NCBI GenBank assembly: GCA_029891345.1
Contig: CM056999.1
Coordinates: forward strand, 28,121,418 to 28,185,417
Origin: Dryococelus australis
Lineage: Eukaryota > Arthropoda > Insecta > Phasmatodea > Phasmatidae
Direction: 5' to 3'
Length of the DNA stretch: 64,000 nt
Shown: positions 1-11,262 of the stretch, one piece after another
Position numbering within the stretch: the first letter of the stretch is position 1
How the letters are laid out: every line of letters begins with the position of its first letter
Notes under the pieces: model-generated
Database searches by the model: none
What the model was told of the DNA's origin: nothing
What the model saw: the letters and a program-made list of their open reading frames with translations, nothing else
Translations under genes and position numbers: made by a program

Positions 1-123
1 TAACTACAGCTGCCCTTCATGGAGGCGGGGGGTCGTGACATCTGATGAGAGTTCGGAGTGAACAGGACAAGCCAAACTGATGTATTAACGCCGGCTAACA
101 ACCAGCAGCATTAAGACCATGAC

Positions 124-402
124 AGTATTACACGTGCATTAAAGGTCAAGGAAGGACTTGAAAAGAAAAATAAGATCGCTGTGATAGACACTGCCGCAAG
201 CCATAATTTTGTACGCAAGGGACTCATACAGGCAATTTCAACTAGAGTACCGCCACATCATCTGCAATTCGCTACTATAGGCCGGCAAGATACATGGGAC
301 CATGTGCAGACCCCAGTTGTTGGTGTGGCGCACACAGCTGTGACGTGGTCGGCGCAAGGGGAAGTGGAGGGGATCAGTTACAAGCTCCACTCGGGTGTGT
401 GA
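124..402 (+). pseudogene. Gypsy 1 aspartic protease
   Basis: Retroelement proteases cut the Gag-Pol polyprotein and work as dimers with one catalytic Asp per chain. Here the active-site region reads AVIDTAASHNF: the Asp is present, but the loop is DTA instead of the commoner DTG/DSG. The same DTA form occurs in gypsy 4 (IDTAVSHNF), so it is a family feature and not damage. The frame is open for about 90 codons and then hits a stop at about 400. Further protease-like coding continues to about 520, where the DDE transposon begins. No Gag frame is joined on the left. Confidence 0.65.
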
Positions 403-499
403 GGTTTGCTTCCGCACGTCATGTCAGGGCCTGCGTTATATGATACAAGTGAGCCTACCCCCATCGACCTCGGGAATGAAGTCTATCATTATTCTGGGA

Positions 500-1560
500 T
501 GGCCGTTACAAGGACAGGCGCATGAAATTGTCTACAACATTGGACAGGCACGTGAAATTGTTTACAACGTTGCGACACATCTAAAAGAAAAGAAGTTGTA
601 CGGCTTAAAATACAATGTTTATGAAGCAACAAGTTCTGCAACAAATGTGTCTCAATCAACAGTAAAGAGGATTTTGACAGAGGAGAAAGTAAAAAGTAGA
701 ATTGGTCTGAAGTTTTAACACCAACTGCTAAAAAAAACGAACGCAAAAAAATATTGAAATTGACGACTTTACGTCAGGTTGCAGTACGGAGAAAAGTTCA
801 CGAATTTTACACTGTCATGGAAACTGTTCCAAATTTAAATAAATTAAATAAGACTTTGCGAGATGACGGGTTTTGGACGGCAGTAAAGATTTTTTAAGTT
901 AAAGAGACTGGGATTTCGTAGGAAGAATTGCCAGTCAAGGAGAAAGACTTTGACTGAGAAGCCTAATATTGCAGCAACAAGAAATGTGAAAGTTTTGAAA
1001 TGCTGGGCGAACAATTGTGTATGTAGATGAAACGTACATCCATGCTACCCACAGTGTTAGTTATTGTTGGCAGTCGGACAAGGAGCTGGGTATCACTGAA
1101 CCAATCTGCAAAGGCCAGCTTTTGATAATTGTGCATGCAGGAGGAGAAGAAGGCTTTACACAGAACGCATTGTTGATATTCCGATCAAAACAAAAAACGG
1201 AAGATCATCATAATGACATGAATTTTGATAACTTTTCAAAATGGATAAAACAGAAACTACTCCCTAACTTATCTGACAACTCTGTAATTGTTCTCGACAA
1301 TGCAAGTTATCACAATGTTCAGATAAATAAGAAACCCACATCTGCTAGCATAAAAAAAGATATTCAAGAGTAGTTAAAAGTGAGCGTGTTTTTCTCATCT
1401 GACCTAACAAAAGCCAACCTGCTGTTACTGACTAAACAAGTGTCCTCTTCCAAAACCTTCAACCCCATTGAGTTAGTGTGGGGATATATCAAAGGAAAAG
1501 TTAGCAAAGATATATCCTCAACTCGAAGACATTGTACCAGACCTGTGTGAAGAAATTATT
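500..1560 (+). mobile_element. DDE transposon (Tc1/IS630-like) nested in gypsy 1
   Basis: About 1.05 kb of transposase-like sequence separates gypsy 1 protease from gypsy 1 reverse transcriptase, so it was inserted into the retroelement. The borders are approximate. I could not find a clean terminal inverted repeat or an exact target duplication. A short near-match (attattctggga near 488 and attattttggga near 1554) is too imperfect to call. The left end also has a near-duplicated 27-bp piece around 520-570. Confidence 0.6.
536..1545 (+). pseudogene. DDE_3-type transposase, broken
   Basis: Transposases of the Tc1/mariner/IS630 group cut and paste DNA with a D-D-E triad. An N-terminal helix-turn-helix-like stretch (ATNVSQSTVKRIL, near 630-690) is followed by the first Asp block YVDETY (about 1019-1036), the second Asp block VIVLDNASYHN (about 1288-1320) and the Glu block FNPIELVW (about 1458-1481). 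Only the middle, 1017-1373, is one open frame of 118 codons. Stops and frameshifts flank it. The segment between the second Asp and the Glu is shorter than usual for this family, which suggests a deletion of about 25 residues just before FNPIE. The family assignment (Pfam DDE_3-like) is from motif recognition. Confidence 0.7.
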
Positions 1561-1593
1561 TTGGGATTACCATGATTAATTGAAAACCAAGCA

Positions 1594-2575
1594 GTGATTG
1601 AGCCACATCTCGACCGTTTTCACGTGAGGGCAAGTGGGAGGTGGACGCTATACGCAGTAGGAGTGACATCGCCGGCAACAACAGCTGCCGTGCCACTCGT
1701 AGAGTTTGCGCATGAGGTGCCCGAACAACATCAGGAGAAGCTACAACATCTGCTGGACCAGTATGCCAGTGTATTCCACACTGACGGGAAGCTGCAGCGT
1801 ACTGACGTCACCGAGCACGCCATCATCACAACGCACGAGGAACCGGTGTACTCCAAGTCACGAGACCCAGGTATTTTCTTCTGGCGTGTAATCAATCAAC
1901 AGGTATGTGAGATGCTCAGTGACAATGTAATTGGAACAACGCAAAGTATCTATAACTCAGGCATTACACCAACCCCTAAAAAGGACAGTGAATGGAGGTT
2001 TTGAGTAGACTGTCCTCCACTCAACAAAGTAACTGTAAACATGCCACCTCCAGTAATTAACATCAAGGACACTTTGTCAACACTAGGGCCAGCTGCTGTG
2101 TTCGCTTTACTTGACCGTAAGTCAGGGTATTGGCAAGTACCTATCCGCCCACAAGATCGTAAAAAGTCTGCCTTTACCACACCAGACAGGCGTAGATTTC
2201 AGTTTGTTGCAATGCCATTCGACTTAAAATGATCTCCTGCCACTTTTCAAAACTTAATTGTAAATGTGCTAGATGGTTACATAGGAGAATTTGCGATGGC
2301 ATATCTTGACGATGTACTTGTATGGTCAAACAGCTGGGAAGAACACCTACACCACCTGAGCCTTGTGTTCGAGAGGCTCGAACGCAACAAGCTAACATGT
2401 AAGGTTGATAAGTGTAACTTGGGGATGAGTAAGATGGAGTTTTTGGGACACTATGTAACAGGGAATGGACACAAAGCAGAACAACAACATGTACAACAGA
2501 TTCAGGAAAAACCCACACCCAGGTCACGTAAACAACTTTGAAAATTTTTTGGTTCAATAAATTGGCTGAGCACAT
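1594..2575 (+). pseudogene. Gypsy 1 reverse transcriptase
   Basis: Copies the element's RNA into DNA. The coding resumes at about 1594 after the DDE insertion. It shows the linker ending TDVTEHAI, the motif around LLDRKSGYWQVP with the first catalytic Asp (about 2110), the FTTPDRR and MPFDLK blocks, and the catalytic YLDD at 2302-2313. The later FLGHYVTGNG block (about 2440) marks the end of the palm and start of the connection. Stops at about 2002, 2230 and 2539 break one frame that otherwise continues, so the damage is mostly point mutation. The catalytic Asp residues are still present. Confidence 0.85.
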
Positions 2576-3167
2576 TTGTTCCGAATTTTTCTGTAATTAC
2601 GGCACCATTAACTGAATTATGTGAGAAGCGTAAATTTGTATGGACACCTCAAGCCGATCAAGCATTCAAAGACATAAAACTTGCTTTTCAAAACTGTATA
2701 CCACTAGCCAGGTTTAGCCTGGAAGTGCCTGTTGTAGTTCAGACAGATGCGAGTCAAGAAGGCATTGGAGCAGTATTATACCAGGTGGGAGAACAGGGGA
2801 AAAACACATCAATTACCACAGCGCTAAGTTTGGCGATGCAGAACGTAAATATCACGTAAACGAACCAGAGTATTTGGCAATTGTGCACGCATTGAGGAGG
2901 TACCGGCCGTATCTGTTAAGGAGATTCACACTGAAAACAGATAACCGTTGTTTCGTTTGGTTGGAAGGCATGCATAACAGAAAGAGTAAACTTGCCTGCC
3001 GGGCTTTATTGTTACAAGAGTACAACTTCAAAGTAGAACACGTGGCGGGAAAAACCAATGAACTCGCAGATGCACTTTCTAGGAACCCATGTCCAAACGT
3101 ACAGTACCACCATCTTTTGTTTTACAAAACATTTTTGCTACACCACCCGGAGAACTTGTCTCGTTAA
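2576..3167 (+). pseudogene. Gypsy 1 RNase H domain
   Basis: Degrades the RNA strand of the RNA-DNA hybrid. The connection region (FFGSINWLSTFVPNFS, about 2548-2595) leads into the RNase H core with QTDASQEGIGAVLYQ (about 2739-2783), where the first catalytic Asp is kept. A frameshift near 2815 moves the frame. The second half (open from 2874) has LKTDNRCFVWL and the closing block VAGKTNELADALSRNP, typical of the end of gypsy RNase H. Two frames are therefore needed to read it. Confidence 0.8.
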
Positions 3168-3329
3168 ATGTCTGTGATGTGTTAAGAGAGGTGCACACTG
3201 CACAGGAAAATTCCCCAGATGCTGCACAACACCGGCAACACTGCACCACGAGATATTCAGAACACTGGAGAGTAGTGAACCTGGAAATCCAAGTAAAACC
3301 CCCCAGTAATTGCACAAATTGGTGAACGT

Positions 3330-4488
3330 AAGTACCTAAGGAAACATGTGAACTTGTACTGACATACGGGCATGACAGCTTAGAGCATGGCCACCCGGGT
3401 TCCGAACAGACACGTAGGAACGCACAGAAGTTTATCCATTGGCCAGGAGTACAGGGGGACGTGCGCAAACATGTACAGAATTTTGTTACATGCAACACTC
3501 GGAAGCCACGGAGAACAGACGGCGACGCTCCACAACAACCGATGCTGCCAATGGAGCCATTTAATGCAGTCACACTCAACGTCATGGGCCTGTACCTGCA
3601 CACAAAAGGTGGGAAACAATTCATCATTGTCGCCACTGATTTGTTTACAAGGTGGACTGAGGCATTTTCAGTCATTAATGTCCGTGCACACACCTACTAA
3701 CAGATAATGGTACACCATTTGTAGGAAAAAAATGGAGATACTATTGTACCGCACGAGGAACCGAAACCATACCATCCCAGCCTACCACCCAAAGGCAAAC
3801 CCGACCAAACGTCGTAATCAAGATGTCAAAATACAGTTACGCATCCAGTTACGAACAGACCACACGAGATGGGTGGAACTGATTCCAGAGGTCATGTTTT
3901 GTTTATGGAATCAAGTTAATGCAGCAACGGGAAAAAACACCCGCAGAGTTGGTGCAGGGTCGTGAACTGCGTGCACCCGGAGAACCCCGCGGAAACCCGG
4001 CAATACTGCCTGAGGAAATTATAGCCCACCAACGACCGATCCATGAGCAGGCAAGGGAAAACCAGGGAAATTACTGTAATACTTGTGTGCCGGAAAGCAG
4101 AAGGCTGCCGCTGGAGTTAGTGCCCGGTATGTACGTTTATGTAAAAGAAAACCCATTATCAACGGGAGTCAAGAACCATTGCGCAGGACTGGCACCCAAG
4201 TGGATTGGGCCGGTAAGAGCAACAGAAAAGATGGAGAATTCCATATTTCTCGTAAAACTGGGTCCGCAACAAGTTACGAAACGTCACTGCAACAACCTGT
4301 GTATAGCCCGCACACCTGTAGGGAAGAGGGGCAACGAAAAGCCAGAAAGCTCAGTACATCAGCGAGCGCGTCATTGTGTACCAGGTGGTACAAGGAATGA
4401 CAGAAGCAGCACGTGCAAAAACAACAACACCAGCCTCGTGACCACGCGCCCGGAAAACATAAGCAACAGTATTGCAAACACCATGTAA
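3330..4488 (+). pseudogene. Gypsy 1 integrase with GPY/F-like C terminus
   Basis: Inserts retroelement DNA into the host. The zinc-binding region lies around 3360-3510 (HPGSEQTRRNAQKFIHWPG then VTCNTR). The core starts at FNAVTLNVMG (about 3560), where the usual catalytic Asp position reads Asn. A TDNGTPF block with the second Asp follows (about 3700). At the third catalytic position, in the block ANPTKRRNQD (about 3798-3827), Glu is replaced by Lys. The C-terminal part, open from 3919 to 4488, contains GLAPKWIGP (about 4186-4212) and KRHCNNL, as in GPY/F domains. With two of three catalytic residues changed it would be inactive. Confidence 0.8.
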
Positions 4489-5601
4489 TTTAGGGGCTTC
4501 GCGCCATCCGAACACTCCACACCAAACAGGGAGGGAGGTGACGAATGTGTGAACACGCACATGAACAAAATGAGTAGTGAATCACCATTTCAGGGCTTTC
4601 CCCACAGGGGGCAAGCCACAGCCTAATAAATCAAAATAGTTTTAAAGGGTTTACTTGGGTAGAGTAGGAAGAAAATAGTAACAACACTGTGCACGTAAGC
4701 TGCAACACAACCAGTGCCAGTGATACACCTTTTCTAGGATCTGCTGTACCCACAGGAGACAGACAGCCTCACAAGGCAACAAAGTTTTAAGGGGTTTCCC
4801 CAAGGCACAAGTCAACATGGTTGTAACATAAGTGAAAATGTAGATGTTAATACCACATGTGTAAGTGCAACGCCTTTCAGAGGTTTTTTGGCACCTGCAG
4901 GGGATAGCCTAGTAGAGCAAGAGAGTTTGAAAGGGTTTGGGGAAGCAAGTAGGGAAGTGAATATGACGCCAATTTTCAACAAACCACATTGAGGCACTCA
5001 CAAGAGGCGAGGCGAGTCACCACTCTGTCCCAACAACATGGTTCCAGCCTACACCCCCCACCCCCTGCAAACGCCACAGAATGAGAAGACCTCCGAAGCC
5101 ATGCTTCCTTTGCCCGCAATCGGTGGTCCCAGTTCACAGCTAGTCAGAGCCCACCAGAGCAAAGATAAGTTGCTCGCACCATCTCGGCCTTCGAGGGAGG
5201 GGTCATTTGACGCCGGCAGCCAGCAGCATTGTCAGCACTCACGTGACACGTGGGTACGCACATGCGCAAAGAGGCCATAACCTGGACTTTCCCATAATGG
5301 AATATTTATTTTATAGTGTAAACCATGACCTTCTATTTTATTTCAGGGTCCAAGTGTTCTAAAATGTTAAAATTGTATGTTCCTAAAGTGTTGCACAATG
5401 TTTGGTTAAATTTCAAAATGTGCGCTGTGTGAAGAATAAGGATGTTATTATTCCGGAGTAAACTCCTCCATAAAGAACAATCAACAAACATAGAAAATTC
5501 ACCATTCAAAAGCTTAGAATGATGCAAATATATGCAAATTATTTGTGTGCAATTTCTTTCTTATATTAAAAGTTTTACTCTGCGTGTATAGCACTTCCGC
5601 T

Positions 5602-5665
5602 TGTGTGAACCCCGTAGGCAGCCACTTGCCTGTGGGAACCCCGTAGGCAGCCACTTGCCTGTGGG
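5602..5665 (+). repeat. Tandem repeat, 29-bp unit
   Basis: Two consecutive 29-bp units (5602-5630 and 5631-5659), each ending GGCAGCCACTTGCC, differ by one base and are followed by the first 6 bases of a third. Confidence 0.85.
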
Positions 5666-5884
5666 CAGTCCGTCGAGGAAAGCTGCAGAGGTAAAACACT
5701 GTCACATACGCACTCCAACCTTTTTGCACTGAGTTAGATTTCCATAGCACCTTTAGTATACCGGTTAACCTTTGCTTTAATTACCTTTTTCCCAGAAATT
5801 ACCCAGCATTATGCTTTCACTTAACTTAATAATTTGCAGCCTTTGTGGCTTTTTGGAACATAAACAAGAGAAGGAGAAAATGAC

Positions 5885-5922
5885 GGAGAGGCCACGCGGT
5901 CCCGGAGAGGCCACGCGGTCTG
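5885..5922 (+). repeat. Tandem repeat, 19-bp unit
   Basis: Two adjacent 19-bp units beginning GGAGAGGCCACGCGGT (5885-5903 and 5904-5922). GC-rich against an AT-rich surround. Confidence 0.8.
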
Positions 5923-7552
5923 CGCAACTTTGTAAATCAGGCGCCATCCGCCTACACCAAAGGCTTTTCATTGTAATTTCCACTTAATTGCTGCATGCAA
6001 TATTAAGGGCTATATTTCTATGTATGTATTTCTGGGTATTTTTCATGTTTAATTGTGTTACGGGCACATCGCCCATGGCCACACGGTCAGATATCGTCAA
6101 GTCCGGATCTCTGCCATCCATGCGCTTTGAGGGTATATTTTTGTAATATCATGTGTGCTTTCGTAAATCTCAGGGTTATATGTATTGTTTTATTCAGGGT
6201 TCCATGTATTTTCATGATTGATGCTTTGTATGTATGACCACATGGTCTTTTACACATGTTGATTTTTCCACCATCAGGCGTGCTACAAGTTCTTAAATAC
6301 TTAAATTTTCAGGGGAATAATTTTCTCAACACCGCTAGCACTTTGTCCGGTAATTATTTGCAGTTTTTAGAGAAAACTACTGCAATTCCACCTGCACCAC
6401 ATGGTCTGCAACGCATTTTATCCAGCAGCATCCGCACCACCTAAACATACTTTCACGCATCTGTGTGTTTATTGTGCCCATTCATGTTGTGTCCCATATT
6501 GTATCACCCTTATTTGTATAATTTGTACGGTGACATTATTTCCGTCCTAGCCGGCTATGTGTAAAGACAGTCACCATACTCACCACGTGCTGGGAGACGC
6601 GTCCCAACAAGTCTGTGTTAGTGACGTAAAATAATCACACGTTTTCAGGGTTCACTTGTAATTCTCCGTGTCGTGTCTACAGGAAATATCTACAGTCCAC
6701 CCTAGTGGCTATAGACCTCTTTCCTTGTGGGGGCTGTGTTTTAAAACACCTCAGAGAAAATCATTCAACTAGGAGTGCACTACAAAAATTAAGAGCTGCG
6801 GGTAAGAACCCAACGGAATTAGCTAGACACGTCCGAGTTTCAATCATTAATTCATTTTTCTGGCACAACCCTGTGGTTGGAAATCAATAAATTGTATGAT
6901 CCTCAGTGTAAACATGTGCATTTACTTGTAGCGTCAGATCAGCAAATCTCCCACCTATTTTCAGTGATAAAATGTTTAGTATTGATCAAAGTTTTGTAAA
7001 GACACACGGGTGAGACGGACACATAGAACCCACAGCATCCCTGAGAACCCTGAGTCTCGAAGTGCAGTGTGGGAGGCACCGCTGGCGCCCACCTACCGTA
7101 AGTGAATTGTGTCATCGTTCGTTTTGTGTCTCACCCAACAGCATCAGTATCAGTAATATCATTCCTCATTACGAGAGTGTACCCTGTAGGCATGTGATCA
7201 GCCTCTTCTGATAATGTTTAAAATTACTTCCCCAAGACAAACTGAAACTGTGGTAAGATGGGGCGAAGTCGAGTGTGTATCAAAGCTGCGCAGTGCATCA
7301 CACGTCAATGTTTTTTATAATAAATTAGCTTGAAAATTTTACAATTTGGTTGACCAATCATATTGTAAAATGTTTTGAATTTGAGATGTATTAAAATTCA
7401 CTGCAACATACCCTCCTTTACTTGCCCTTGATCGTTTCAGTACCCACAATTTCCTACATTTCCTCGGGTGTAGATTTTAACACCTGTCTTTGTTTCACAA
7501 TTTACAATGCATACATTAAATAGTTCATTAAGTAAACAGATTTTATATTGCT

Positions 7553-7810
7553 TTGGTTTGTGTGTATACAACAGTGTACAGCAAATGGCAGGAAGGAGAT
7601 GCAAAACTGTTACAAACAGTTGAAAAATTGAACTTAGAGCGAAGGGTACATGAAGGTGAGGTTGCTTGTACCTTTGGCAGAAGGGAAAATATGAGGGTGA
7701 TTATGCACCCTTCGTTTGAACTGGAAAAGTCCTTACTTGATGTCATGACTTCAATTCAGATGGTAAGGCCTAACAAAAGAATCAAATGTACACTTTTGAA
7801 GGCCATATAG
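7553..7810 (+). CDS. Open frame of 85 codons, no recognised family
   Basis: I do not recognise this product. The frame is open, with a charged, helix-prone composition (TVEKLNLERRVHEGEV) and no signal peptide or membrane segment. The sequence just upstream (tgtacag) could be a splice acceptor, so it might be an exon or a relic of a mobile element. It lies opposite to, and probably within an intron of, the importin-11 gene. It could equally be chance: an 85-codon frame is not rare in a window this long. Confidence 0.12.
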   Translation: MVCVYTTVYSKWQEGDAKLLQTVEKLNLERRVHEGEVACTFGRRENMRVIMHPSFELEKSLLDVMTSIQMVRPNKRIKCTLLKAI

Positions 7811-8488
7811 CCAGTTAACAGGCCTTACCAGCTTCAGGTGTATAATCCCTATGATGGAAGTTCCTAACCTTGACATTAAACTCAGTAAATTCTTGCAATG
7901 CTAGATGTTTTTAGCATTTTGGGAGACAAGGGTAGGCGAAGTATAAGTTCTCAGGTATCATTTTTTTCATAAGACAAATGGCTATTAAAATAAATGTATA
8001 TTTAATTTTTAAAAAGTGTAATTTCAATGCTATAAATAACCGAGCATGAACTGCATGCAAAAAATTGGAAACTTATATATACAGATAAAGGGCTCGAGGG
8101 TGGGTAAAAATTAGTATAAAATTTACCAAAATATCTACAGCAAATGAATTGTATAACCACCTTATTCCTAAAAACCATGAAGGGTCATTTTGGTAAGGTT
8201 CACAGGTACTCTCTTAATGGTTGCCACCCAGAGACACCTGACAGTTCTACTCTGAACTATAAAACAAAGTGGTGAGCTGTACCTATAACTGGTTACTATA
8301 ACTACCAATTACTGACACAAAAATGTGAAATTGTAAAATGACACTGAGAAAGGAATGCAGTTTGGTACAAAAAGAAAATGACATATGGCAATTACAAAAG
8401 GCACAGATGTACTGATGGAGCCCAAGGCAAAAAACTGAACATTTGATAATTACATCACAAAGCCACAACAATAAACCAGACAACATAC
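7811..8488. other. Probable importin-11 intron sequence, no gene seen
   Basis: AT-rich, with scattered stops in all frames. By position it should be the start of the intron that follows the importin-11 coding exon. I found no further importin-11 exon between here and the left edge, so this intron would be longer than 8.4 kb. Confidence 0.5.
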
Positions 8489-8727
8489 TTGGGTGCAGCT
8501 TTCCTCCAGAAACGATCAATCCCATTTTTGAAGTAGAGAACTGCCAACCACCTGACATTAACATCTATGGAATGGTTCGAGACGATATTGAGCAGTATGC
8601 TGTAGAATCCAGGTTCTGTCTCCCACTGCTTCAACTGCTGCTCAGCTGGTTTCAAGACAGCCACATCTTGGCTTGCAGCCTGCTGAAGAGTCTCCAGCAC
8701 CAGTGCCCCAGCAGCATTTATGTCCAT
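8489..8727 (-). CDS. IPO11: Importin-11 (Ran-binding protein 11), first coding exon only
   Basis: Importin-11 is an importin-beta family nuclear transport receptor. It carries cargoes, including ubiquitin-conjugating enzymes, through nuclear pores and releases them on binding RanGTP. The translated exon closely resembles the start of animal importin-11. It contains VLKPAEQQLKQWETEPGF, VSNHSIDVNVRW and LAVLYFKNGIDRFW, the start of the first HEAT repeats and the importin-beta N-terminal domain. I chose the ATG at 8727 (MDINAAG) because it lines up with the known start; an in-frame ATG at 8736 would add only three residues. The exon carries 79 codons plus two bases and ends before a GTATGT donor at 8488. 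The rest of the roughly 970-residue protein must lie to the left, outside the window. Confidence 0.9.
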
Positions 8728-8757
8728 TTTTAACACAATATCTAAAAGACAAAAAAA
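8728..8757 (-). other. IPO11: 5' UTR and splice acceptor of the importin-11 exon
   Basis: On the minus strand, a T-rich tract (8744-8757) ends in AG at 8743-8742, followed by 14 bases of leader (8741-8728) and the start codon. This looks like a normal 3' splice site and implies at least one upstream non-coding exon to the right. Confidence 0.7.
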
Positions 8758-10290
8758 TCACACAGAAACATACAACATTCATACATGCATCAGTTTGCTC
8801 TTACTAGAAACTTAATCATAGTTCCTCTCAAGCAGTGATCATTGAAGCATCATAAACTTTGGAAAGAGGAGGAAAATTGTATCAGTTCAATTCAATTCCT
8901 TCTTTCTTATATGCCCCAATAATTAATGTAGTTGGGGTAGGATGAAAAGAGATGCGTCTTTTTTGTGATATCCTATAATTAGAAAAAGATAGTTCTACGT
9001 AACACAAAAGATGTATAGCCTATTTAACCAACCTTAAGTCAACAATTATTGTTAACTTCCCACACAAGACCCACTTGGTTTGGTTCCTCTTAGCAAAAAA
9101 AATTTAGCTGATGTTAAAAATTTACTCAGAATCAAAGTAAAACATAACAATTTTATAATAATTCTTACTGACAGAAGAGTTAGAATGTGGGAAAATTGTT
9201 GACTATCTCAGACTGGATTACTCTCCGTCTTATATAAGTTGGCAAGATTTTGACAGTTCAACGAATGTTTACTTTTAGTTTATGTATCCTTTCGCCATCA
9301 GCTGGTGTGTCAACTGGAGGCTACACGAAAACAAGGGTTTCCGGAAAAAAACATGGCGTGTTTAGGACCTAGACGGACAATCACTGGCCCAACAGAAATT
9401 AATAATAATCAAAATCGCTGTACACAAAATATATGCTACTTTAAAAACTAAGCAGAACTCGCAGAAAATAAAATTATTGGCATCTGTTCATAAATTTTTT
9501 ATTTTACATACAAAACATATTCATTTGATCTTTATAGCTGGTTAGGTTCAAGAAAGAGCATACAGATGGCGTGCATGGCGTGGTACAGCATGTGAGCCGC
9601 ACACGGTACCAAAAGATAGCAGCAGGTTCACAGTCTCTAGATCCTGCTTTTTAAAACATAAGTTTTCTCCTATTATAGTCTCGAAACGACACGAATTTGA
9701 AAAAATATTTTGTCAAATTATGAAAAAATAATTCAATAATGCCATGCAATATTTCTGAAGGCTTTTGGAATTAATATCATGAACATATGGAAAACCTGGA
9801 TAGACAGTGGGAATATGACATGAAAAGATCTATGGCTTGAAGTCGCGTTTCATTCAGCTATGAATCGTCTTATTGTGCATTTCATTTTTATCACCTATAC
9901 ATTACTACTTTAGCACAAATATTAGTTTAACATCCGCTGTTTTGTGACCACGTAAAATAAAATATTTTTTAAATCTAGGAACTCTTTTATCACGTATTTT
10001 GTACTTGTCTGATGCCAGTGCACTCAGAATAGCAAACTTAATTTTAACTTTTGTTCATTTGTGCATCAACTGATACACAATTTTGTAAACGGCACTTTGT
10101 TTGTTTCGTATACGTCAAGTTGCCACTCACTCACTGTCAAAATTTTGCCATCTTATATGAGATAGACAGTACACAACGCTGACACTAACCAAGTGCTGCC
10201 CTAAGTAAATTTACACCGTCATTTTTTTTCTCCTTCTCTTCATATATTTAACATGTATACAGCATGAAACTAAAAGAATCATCAGATTTC
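8758..10290. other. No gene recognised
   Basis: AT-rich sequence upstream of the importin-11 coding exon on its strand. The gene's untranslated first exon and promoter could lie here, or beyond the retroelements to the right. I could not identify either. Confidence 0.4.
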
Positions 10291-10304
10291 ACAAGGCTAT
10301 AACT

Positions 10305-10847
10305 TTACACGAACAAAGATAGGGCCCCGCGGCAAATTGTAAAAAAACACATTGAAACAAAGTTTTCTTTTGGTGCAAGTTGCAGGTTCACTTGGTTGCT
10401 GGGAGGTGTCACCCTGGTGGCACTATATCTGGTGTCACAAGCACGCTCTTTCAGTACACATCGGGATGGAAATAACACAGCAGCAAAAAGCATCGATGTG
10501 GCGAAAAGCTGAATGCATTTCTTGTATGAAAGGCAAAGAAATAGCTTGGGGTATAACTGGCTTCCAATAATCGTCAAATTCTTTTCCATTAGAACTGTGG
10601 TAAAATAAAACATTTTCAGGTGATACACAAAAATTATTATACAGCTTATCCTCTTGAGGTAACTGGAATAATTTCTTCCAGACACCACTGCAGAAATTAT
10701 TTTGCTGTTGCTGCAGTGCAGACTTAAATTCTCCAATAGATGTGGTAACTTATTATTAGGAATTCCACTCACTATAGCATGACTTACTAGAACAAACTCT
10801 CTCGGACCTTCAAATAGTAACGGATCATTCACGCTTCTGGAATGCAA
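10305..10847 (-). pseudogene. Gypsy 2 integrase, zinc-binding part and start of core
   Basis: Directly after RNase H on the minus strand. One 180-codon frame runs through this stretch, but integrase resemblance switches frames: a block around 10560-10530 (WKPVIPQ, then IQEMHSAFRHI) looks like the segment before the HHCC zinc finger, and near 10350 the pattern ENFVSMCFF resembles the beginning of the catalytic core, with Cys where the first Asp is expected. The core then ends. No second or third catalytic residue was found below 10305, so the integrase is truncated. Confidence 0.5.
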
Positions 10848-11230
10848 CTGAGATAATCTGTAGCGATGTTTTCACATACCTTAATGTACACAATTCGAAT
10901 ATAGAATTTACGAAGTAGAAGACACCATCTGGTTAAGCGGTTGCCAAACATTTTTCCTGACTTCAGGCAAGTCAGAGCTTGATGGTCTGTTAATATAATT
11001 TTCTCACCAAACAGTAAATTTCTAAATTTTGTAAGTGCCCAAATGATAGGTAATGCTTCTTTCTCAGTAACTCTACAATTTTTCTCAGCTCTATTCATAG
11101 TTATACTGGCCATGACACAATCTTTTCCTCAATTAAATCATCTGTCTGACCTAATATAAAACTTAGAGAGTAGTCTGAAGCATCTGTATAAAGTAAGATA
11201 TCTCTTCCTTACACTGGGCGATAAATTACA
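10829..11230 (-). pseudogene. Gypsy 2 RNase H domain
   Basis: The start, ILLYTDASDYS (about 11200-11170), keeps the first catalytic Asp. Then comes the 94-codon open part with EKNCRVTEKEALPIIWAL, ILTDHQALTCL and the closing block NIATDYLS, all typical of gypsy RNase H. One frameshift or stop near 11115 separates the two. It overlaps the integrase-region frame by 19 bases. Confidence 0.8.
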
Positions 11231-11262
11231 TGGTCTTTTAGCTGCTCGACGGCTGATTGCTC

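Larger units (their letters stand above)
1..5202 (+). mobile_element. Ty3/gypsy retrotransposon 'gypsy 1', 5' part outside the window, decayed
   Basis: Protease, reverse transcriptase, RNase H and integrase signatures follow one another on the plus strand in the Ty3/gypsy order. They are broken by stops and frameshifts throughout. A DDE transposon is inserted between the protease and the reverse transcriptase. Gag is not visible, so the element either starts left of the window or has lost it. The 3' end is placed at a purine run, 5193-5202. This copy cannot transpose by itself. It probably occupies an intron of the importin-11 gene, whose first coding exon lies 3.3 kb to the right on the other strand; that location is inference. 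Confidence 0.85.
5193..7100 (+). repeat. Polypurine tract and probable 3' LTR start of gypsy 1, end unresolved
   Basis: A purine run (GAGGGAGGGG, 5193-5202) is followed by TCATTTGACGCC. The same layout, a purine run then a TTTGA/TTTAA-type start, is seen at the ends of gypsy 3 (38532) and gypsy 4 (41906, minus), which supports an LTR start here. No second copy of this LTR lies in the window, so its end is not known. I see no convincing gene in 5280-7100. Short open frames there have no recognisable similarity. Confidence 0.4.

Noticed and set aside
3079..3693. 204-codon minus-strand frame
   Set aside because: Antisense to gypsy 1 RNase H and integrase, Cys- and Ser-rich from base composition, with no family match.
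5602..5665. Tandem 29-bp repeats as a CRISPR array
   Set aside because: The units are directly adjacent with no spacers, there are only two, and the genome is eukaryotic.
8443..8733. 96-codon plus-strand frame
   Set aside because: It is the antisense of the importin-11 exon, whose strand is set by protein similarity and splice sites.
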